This document shows, in pieces, positions 59,426-64,000 of a stretch of DNA of 64,000 nt (the stretch's first letter is position 1; each line of letters opens with the position of its first letter). Below the pieces are notes generated by a model. That model saw nothing but the letters and a program-made list of their open reading frames with translations, was not told where the DNA came from and made no database searches. The position numbers and the translations under genes were made by a program. The stretch covers positions 65,774 to 129,773 of the forward strand of contig CAXTAO010000007.1 in NCBI GenBank assembly GCA_964242625.1, in the 5' to 3' direction. Source of the DNA: JASLDZ01 sp964242625. GTDB lineage: Bacteria > Pseudomonadota > Alphaproteobacteria > Caulobacterales > Caulobacteraceae.

Positions 59426-60064
59426 TCAGCCGCGCTGGGCGACGGCGTCGAGCGCGCCGTCCACCTCGCCGGGCGAGGCGGTGCGGCCGGTCAGGCGCTC
59501 GGTGATCAGGGTGGCGGTGTCGCGGGCGACCTCGCGCACGTGGGTCATGGCCGCGTCGCGGCTCTCGCGGATGCGGGCCTCGGCGGCGTCGAGCTTGGCG
59601 TGGAGCTCGGCCTCCTGGGCGCCCTGGCGCTGGGCGGCCTCGGCCTGGGCGCGGGCCTTCGCGTCGGCGGCGGTCTTCTGCACGCGGGCGCGCGCTTCGG
59701 CCATCTCCGCCTGGGCGGCGGCAGCCTGGGCGTCGGCCTCGGCGCGGACGCGCCGGCCGTCGGCCAGCGCGCCCTCAATCGTCTGCTCCCGCTCGTCGCG
59801 CACGCGCCTCAGCCGGGGGGCGAACACCCGCGACATGAGAAGGTACAGCGCGCCGAACAGGAGGAGGAGCCAGAGCACTTGGCTGAACCAGTACTCCGTG
59901 CGGAACTGCGGCAGCCCGCCTTCCTGCGCGGGCTCCGCCTGGCCGGTCGAGGCGCGAGCCGTGTCGGCCCCCGCCTGCGCCGGCGTCACCGGATGACCGT
60001 AGACCGCGTCGCCCCCCTGCGCCGCGGGGCTGGCGTCGGCGGGGGAGACGCGGTCGCCCTGCAT
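59426..60064 (-). CDS. F0F1 ATP synthase subunit b'
   Basis: 212 residues. A membrane helix (WFSQVLWLLLLFGALYLLMSRVFAP) is followed by the stalk helix, rich in Ala, Gln, Glu and Arg. The 60-residue extension in front of the helix (Ala/Gln/Gly/Pro-rich, e.g. AAQGGDAVYGHPVTPAQAG) is long for a b subunit but typical of alphaproteobacterial b'. The ATG shares one base with the atpE stop (TGATG). It pairs with the b subunit next door. Confidence 0.92.
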   Translation of the reverse strand: MQGDRVSPADASPAAQGGDAVYGHPVTPAQAGADTARASTGQAEPAQEGGLPQFRTEYWFSQVLWLLLLFGALYLLMSRVFAPRLRRVRDEREQTIEGALADGRRVRAEADAQAAAAQAEMAEARARVQKTAADAKARAQAEAAQRQGAQEAELHAKLDAAEARIRESRDAAMTHVREVARDTATLITERLTGRTASPGEVDGALDAVAQRG

Positions 60065-60321
60065 CAGGAGTAGAGCACCAGGATGCCGAGCACGAAGGCC
60101 AGGATGCCCAGCGCTTCCGCCAGCGCCGCGCCCACGAACAGGTTGCCGATCTGAGCGCCGGCGGCCGACGGATTGCGCAGCGCGCCCGACAGGAAGTTGC
60201 CGAAGATCACGCCCACGCCGATGCCGGCGCCGATCATGCCGAGGGTGGCCAGGCCCGCGCCGATGTAGCGGTAGCCGTGGGCGGCTGCGGTGGCGGCGGC
60301 GATGGCGGTCTGGGAGTCCAT
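60064..60321 (-). CDS. atpE: F0F1 ATP synthase subunit c
   Basis: 85 residues forming two membrane helices. The first has GAGLATLGMIGAGIGVGVIFGNF and the second FVGAALAEALGILAFVLGILVLYS, whose Glu (in AEALG) is the proton-binding carboxylate. The polar loop ALRNPSAAGA between them (RNP motif) contacts F1. There is no extra Na+-binding Gln/Ser pattern, so the ring should be proton-driven. Located between atpB and the b' gene. Confidence 0.96.
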   Translation of the reverse strand: MDSQTAIAAATAAAHGYRYIGAGLATLGMIGAGIGVGVIFGNFLSGALRNPSAAGAQIGNLFVGAALAEALGILAFVLGILVLYS

Positions 60322-60367
60322 GAGGTCCGTCTCGTTCAGGGTTGGATGGAGGAGGAAGGTCCGGCCG

Positions 60368-61156
60368 TCAGTGGCCGTGGCCGAGGTTCACCACGTCGTT
60401 CAGGTAGATGCAGGTCAGCACGGTGAACACGTAGGCCTGCAGCGCGGCGACCAGGAACTCGAGCGCGGTCAGCGCGAGTACGCCGCCCATGGACAGCACC
60501 GCGCCGGGGATGCCCAGCACGCCCAGCCCGCCGCCCGCGGCGAGGCTTCCCAGCGCGATGATGAAGCCCGCGAACACCTTGAGCGCGACGTGGCCGCCCA
60601 GCATGTTGCCAAACAGTCGCAGCGCCAGAGTGAAGGGTCGCAGCAGGAAGGACACGATCTCGATCGGGATGATCAGCGGCAGCACGTAGATGGGCACTCC
60701 GCTCGGCACGAAGAGCTTGAAGAAGCCGACGCCGTTCTTGGCGAAGCCCACGATCAGGACAAGCGCGATGGTCATCACCGCAAGCGTCGCGGTCACCGCC
60801 AACTGCGAAGTGGCCGTGAAGATCAGGAACAGCCCGAGAAGGTTCATCGCCAGGATGAAGGTGAAGAGCGTGAAGACGAACGGAAAGTAGCGGCGACCCT
60901 CGTGGCCGATCAGCTGGGTGGCGAGGTCGTCGATAGCGCCGAACACGAGCTCGCCCGCGGTCTGCAGTCGGCCGGGCACCACCTGCGGGCGCGCGGTCAC
61001 GGCCGCCATGAAGGCGACCACCAGGCCGAAGGCGACGGTCATCGCCAGGGTGGAGTTGGTGAAGGCGAAGTTCGTCCGGCCCAGCACGGGCAGGGTCACG
61101 TCGCCGAAGTCGGCGATCCTGTGGACCTCGAACTGCTCGATCGGACCGACGGCCAT
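60368..61156 (-). CDS. atpB: F0F1 ATP synthase subunit a
   Basis: 262 residues, five or six membrane helices forming the proton half-channels. The conserved Arg lies in LRPFTLALRLFGNMLGGHVALKVF, and the later LTALEFLVAALQAYVFTVLTCIYLND supplies the polar residues of the exit channel (Glu and Gln). The ATG at 61156 has no strong ribosome site, but atpI ends 8 bp upstream, so it may be re-initiated. Length is usual. Confidence 0.96.
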   Translation of the reverse strand: MAVGPIEQFEVHRIADFGDVTLPVLGRTNFAFTNSTLAMTVAFGLVVAFMAAVTARPQVVPGRLQTAGELVFGAIDDLATQLIGHEGRRYFPFVFTLFTFILAMNLLGLFLIFTATSQLAVTATLAVMTIALVLIVGFAKNGVGFFKLFVPSGVPIYVLPLIIPIEIVSFLLRPFTLALRLFGNMLGGHVALKVFAGFIIALGSLAAGGGLGVLGIPGAVLSMGGVLALTALEFLVAALQAYVFTVLTCIYLNDVVNLGHGH

Positions 61157-61164
61157 CTATCCTA

Positions 61165-61536
61165 TCACTCCCCATCCTCGTCGTCCGCGCGGGCGGGCAT
61201 GTCCCGCGCCGGCGGCTGGCCCGCGACGGCCTGGGCCGTGAGCCGGTCGGCCGTCATCTTGGCCATCCAGATCGAAACGGCGAAGCCCAGAAGGACGCCG
61301 CCGATCAGCCCCCAGGGCGCAGTGTGCGCCAGCCGGTCGACCCCGAAACCCAACGCCAGCCCGACCAGCACGCCGCCGAACAGCTCGGCGATGATCCGGT
61401 AGGCCCCGCCCGCCGCCGCCTCAGCCGCGCCGTGAGCCCCCGCCGCCGACGAGGTCGGGGCCTGGGAGGCGCGCAGTGCGTCCACCCGCTGGTGGAAGTC
61501 CCGCATGGCGCGATCGTCGTCGGAAAGGTCCGGCAC
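61165..61536 (-). CDS. atpI: ATP synthase protein I
   Basis: About 123 residues. Two membrane helices (IIAELFGGVLVGLALGFGVD and LIGGVLLGFAVSIWMAKM) match AtpI, which helps assemble the c-ring and often heads the F0 operon. The start is ambiguous: GTG at 61536 is used here; a TTG at 61554 and an ATG at 61506 are alternatives, none with a clear ribosome site. The N-terminal and C-terminal tails are charged and variable. Confidence 0.82.
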   Translation of the reverse strand: MPDLSDDDRAMRDFHQRVDALRASQAPTSSAAGAHGAAEAAAGGAYRIIAELFGGVLVGLALGFGVDRLAHTAPWGLIGGVLLGFAVSIWMAKMTADRLTAQAVAGQPPARDMPARADDEDGE

Positions 61537-61608
61537 GGGCGTCCACGGGGGCAAGCGTAAGCGGCGACGACGGGCCGCGCGAAAGCCCGGCCCGGTCTGG
61601 TCGGGTGG

Positions 61609-61637
61609 AACCTATAAGGGGGCGCCCGCTAAATCAA
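61609..61637 (-). promoter_or_regulatory. candidate promoter of the ATP synthase F0 operon
   Basis: Read on the minus strand: TTGATT (61637-61632), a 17-nt spacer and TAGGTT (61614-61609). It lies about 75 bp before the atpI start, in the only gap upstream of the operon. The -35 overlaps the last codons of the preceding membrane-protein gene. A shifted TATAGG is an alternative -10 with a 15-nt spacer. Confidence 0.4.
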
Positions 61638-63202
61638 GGCTCGCCGTCGTCGTCGTACTTCTTTCGATGTATCAACGGCTTGGCGCGCAGGCCAAGCCGG
61701 GCGGCGGCCGTCAGCGCCACGAGGGGGATCACCCAGGCGACTCGCGCCTGGTAGCGGGAGTAAGGGCCCGAGATCACGCCGCAGACGGCCGCGTTGATCA
61801 CCACCACCGCCAGGAGCAGAGCCGCGGCGGCGACGAGCCGGCCCTCCACCGTCAGCTCGCGCCCGGGAGCCGCGAGCGCGCGCCTCACGTCGGTGCGCGT
61901 CAGCCGCCAGCCGAGGAAGCCGATCGCCGCGGCCATGGCGAGGGTGTCGAGGGCGCGCAGCGCGTCGGCGTCGAGTCGGGGGGCGCAGCGCACGAGATCG
62001 GTCGCACAGCGCGCCGCTCCGGGCAGGAGCCAGGGCATGGCGGTGCGGATCCAAAAGCCGTCGCGCAGGAAGCGGGCGGGCCCCGTCAGCGGCTCCCGCA
62101 AGCCGAGCGCGCCAAGCGTGAGAACGGCGTTGCGCGTGGAGGCCGCGGCCTGCCCCACAGGGTCGTGGAGGGCGGTCGCCACCGCGAAGGCGTGGTCCTC
62201 GCGCGAGAGCCGCAGCCGCTCGGGAACTGAGACCGCGCCGTAGATGCCGCGGTGTGGGTCGCGCGACCACAGGATGTCGTCGACGGAGGTCAGGCGGCGG
62301 TGGCGATAGGCGCACACGGCCCAGGTCGCCCCGCGCGGGCACGCCCAGTCGAGATAGCGCCGCCCCGGACCGTCCTCCAGCACGCGTGCGGTCAGGAAGG
62401 GCGGCGCGGCGCCCAGCGATCGGCCCGTCTCACGCCGCACCACGGCGCCGTACGCCACGAACAGCGCCAGCGAGACCGCCAGCGCGCTCGCCGTCCACGC
62501 CGCCGACCGGACCGCTCCCCATGGGCGCCGCGCGAGCCAGCCGCCCACCCCCGCAGCCACCGCCACGAGCGCCGCGGCGAGGAGCACGTTCGAGGTGTGC
62601 ATGCAGAGCGCCAGCGTCGCGGTGGCGAACAGCGCGCGCCGCGCCGCTCGGGGCAGGGCGCCGGGGTAGACGGCGAGCGTAGTCAACGAGAGCGCCGCCA
62701 GCCCGGCGAATACGTCGGGCATGGCGAAACCGCAGAAGAAGGGCAGGGAGGTCAGGAGCGTGAGCCCCGCCATCACCAGCCAGTAGGCTGGCCGGTCGCG
62801 CCGCCCGCAGGCCGCGCGCACGAAGGCGTAAACGATCGCCGCCGCCGCCAGCGCCTGCACCGCACACACGAGCCACAACCCGCCGAGCCGGAAGCCGAGA
62901 TAGAGGAAGCCGCCGTAGGCGGCGGAGCGCGAGGCGGCCATGCCCTGCATGACCTCGAGCTGCACCCGCGCCTGCAGGGTCGGCGGCGTGAGGTCGAGCC
63001 CCGGCAGGCTCACCCCCAGCATGCGCCAGGCGGCCTCGCCGGAGTGGAGGTAGTCCAGCGTGTCGAAGAACATGCCGGGGCGGCCGTTCACCGCCGTGGG
63101 CAGGAGCAGCAGGGCGGCCGCGAGCAGGATGTGAGGCAGGGCCGGCCCGCGCTGCAGCGCCCCGGCGAGTTGCACGCGCCACGCCGCCGCCCGCGCCCTC
63201 AC
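61634..63202 (-). CDS. polytopic membrane protein, possibly a GT-C-type glycosyltransferase
   Basis: 522 residues with roughly ten membrane helices. It is not firmly identified. After the first helix a periplasmic loop carries acidic residues (GMFFDTLDYLHSGEAAW), the position where GT-C lipid-linked sugar transferases keep a catalytic Asp. Near the C-terminus GPYSRYQARVAWVIPLVAL resembles the last helices of such enzymes. The GTG start at 63202 overlaps the smc stop (GTGA), so the gene is coupled to smc. The assignment to glycosyltransferases is an inference from topology and motifs only. Confidence 0.55.
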   Translation of the reverse strand: MRARAAAWRVQLAGALQRGPALPHILLAAALLLLPTAVNGRPGMFFDTLDYLHSGEAAWRMLGVSLPGLDLTPPTLQARVQLEVMQGMAASRSAAYGGFLYLGFRLGGLWLVCAVQALAAAAIVYAFVRAACGRRDRPAYWLVMAGLTLLTSLPFFCGFAMPDVFAGLAALSLTTLAVYPGALPRAARRALFATATLALCMHTSNVLLAAALVAVAAGVGGWLARRPWGAVRSAAWTASALAVSLALFVAYGAVVRRETGRSLGAAPPFLTARVLEDGPGRRYLDWACPRGATWAVCAYRHRRLTSVDDILWSRDPHRGIYGAVSVPERLRLSREDHAFAVATALHDPVGQAAASTRNAVLTLGALGLREPLTGPARFLRDGFWIRTAMPWLLPGAARCATDLVRCAPRLDADALRALDTLAMAAAIGFLGWRLTRTDVRRALAAPGRELTVEGRLVAAAALLLAVVVINAAVCGVISGPYSRYQARVAWVIPLVALTAAARLGLRAKPLIHRKKYDDDGEP

Positions 63203-64000
63203 GACGCCACGAGCGCCTCGGCCGCCGCGAGGTCCACGGCCACGAGCTGCGACACCCCCCGCTCGGCCATGGTGACGCCGACGAGCCGGTCCATGCGGCT
63301 CATGGTGACGGGGTTGTGGGTGATCGCCAGGAAGCGGGTGGCGGTGCGGGTGCGCATCTCGTCGAGCAGCCGGCAGAAGCGGTCGACGTTGGCGTCGTCG
63401 AGCGGCGCGTCGACCTCGTCCAGCACGCACACGGGCGAAGGGTTGGCCAGGAACACCGCGAAGATCAGCGCCGTGGCGGTGAGCGCCTGCTCGCCGCCCG
63501 ACATCAGGCTCATGGTGGACAGGCGCTTGCCGGGAGGCGTGGCGTAGATCTCGAGTCCCGCCTCCAGCGCGTCGTCGCTCTCCACCAGCCTGAGCTCGGC
63601 GTGGCCGCCGTCGAACAGGGCGGCGAAGAGTTGGCGGAAGCTCGCGTCTATGTCGGCGAAGGCGGCCAGCAGGCGCTCGCGCCCTTCCGCGTTGAGCTCC
63701 TCGACGCCGGCGCGCAACCGCGCGACAGCGCCCTCCAGGTCGGCGCGCTCGCGGCCCAGCGCCTCCAGCCGGGCCTGCTGCTCGGCCGCCTCGTCGGCGG
63801 CGCGCAGGTTGACCGCGCCCAGCGCGTCGCGGTCGCGCTCCAGGGCGCGCAGGTGCGCCTCCAGCGCCTCCGCCCCGGCAGGAAGGGCGACGGCCTCGGC
63901 GGCCAGCTCCCGCGCCAGCGCCTCGGGTTCCGCGCCCGTCTGGCCGCGCAGTCCGGCCAGCGCCGCCTCCAGCCGGGCGCGGGCGGGCTCCAGCCGCGCC
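63199..64000 (-). CDS. smc: chromosome segregation ATPase SMC, C-terminal part
   Basis: The last 266 or so codons of SMC; the frame continues past the right edge. The right-hand portion is coiled coil (repeated Leu/Ala/Arg/Glu heptads), then the C-terminal head: the ABC signature MSGGEQALTATALIFAVF, Walker B VCVLDEVDAPLDDANVDRF and the D/H-loop FLAITHNPVTMSRMDRLVGV. With the N-terminal head and ScpAB, SMC compacts and segregates the chromosome. The stop overlaps the start of the membrane-protein gene. Confidence 0.95.
   Translation of the reverse strand, partial: ARLEPARARLEAALAGLRGQTGAEPEALARELAAEAVALPAGAEALEAHLRALERDRDALGAVNLRAADEAAEQQARLEALGRERADLEGAVARLRAGVEELNAEGRERLLAAFADIDASFRQLFAALFDGGHAELRLVESDDALEAGLEIYATPPGKRLSTMSLMSGGEQALTATALIFAVFLANPSPVCVLDEVDAPLDDANVDRFCRLLDEMRTRTATRFLAITHNPVTMSRMDRLVGVTMAERGVSQLVAVDLAAAEALVAS

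Noticed and set aside
1..64000. CRISPR array, insertion sequence, prophage or integrated island
   Set aside because: No spaced repeats, transposase, integrase or phage structural genes were recognised; the only compositional outlier is the serS tract.

Overview
The window is very GC-rich (about 70% or more by eye), densely packed chromosomal DNA from an alphaproteobacterium. The signs are a two-gene F0 b/b' ATP synthase operon with the F1 genes elsewhere, split glycine decarboxylase genes (gcvPA/gcvPB), the thrB-rnhA pair, the tatABC-serS-surE-pcm-LysM/M23 chain, and many GTGA/ATGA start-stop overlaps. The gene content is compatible with Caulobacterales, Hyphomonadaceae or Parvularculales, but no marker settles the order. 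I see no prophage, insertion sequence, CRISPR array or rRNA; one tRNA is present.

Layout. 1-2.6 kb: riboflavin genes ribD and ribA, then a cytochrome b561. 2.6-6.3 kb: a family 2 membrane glycosyltransferase, a spore-photoproduct-lyase-like radical SAM enzyme and a secreted Cys-containing protein. 6.3-11.7 kb: sugar-nucleotide genes glmS-galU (minus) and glmM (plus) with a MazEF module between them, then a tailed IF-1. 11.7-18.8 kb: a TraB/GumN protein, a tandem retropepsin-like protein, WrbA, a second b561, a thioesterase, an acyl-CoA dehydrogenase, DUF3253, a GST and a lipoprotein hydrolase. 18.8-27.4 kb: an aminotransferase-MFS pair diverging from a complete RND tripartite efflux operon. 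27.4-33.6 kb: a PAS protein, a DUF4130-UdgX/radical SAM DNA-repair pair, an acetyltransferase and a glycosyltransferase-UDP-galactopyranose mutase fusion. 33.7-37.3 kb: a four-gene Mla-type lipid transport operon. 37.4-39.4 kb: a PKHD-type hydroxylase and a secreted amidohydrolase. 39.5-46.4 kb: tRNA-Thr, tatABC, serS, surE, pcm and an NlpD-like amidase activator. 46.4-50.1 kb (minus): a GGDEF-EAL protein, an acetyltransferase, rnhA and thrB. 50.2-58.8 kb: a secreted protein, argS, DUF4174, a tandem glycine riboswitch and the glycine cleavage operon. 58.9-64 kb (minus): the F0 operon, a polytopic membrane protein and the 3' part of smc.

Most of this is housekeeping: cell-wall and exopolysaccharide precursors (glmS, glmM, galU, glycosyltransferases), envelope lipid transport, efflux, Tat export, translation and one-carbon metabolism. 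The glycine riboswitch plausibly switches on gcvTHPAPB when glycine is abundant.

The clearest anomaly is in serS. The seryl-tRNA synthetase carries an in-frame insertion of about 88 residues at the edge of its catalytic core. It is encoded by a roughly 300-bp tract of about 51% GC with codons (TTA, ATA, CTA, AGA) that the flanking genes almost never use. Other points of interest are the radical SAM/UdgX pair, the GT-UGM fusion, a promoter/operator candidate at mazEF, and the C-terminal tail on IF-1.
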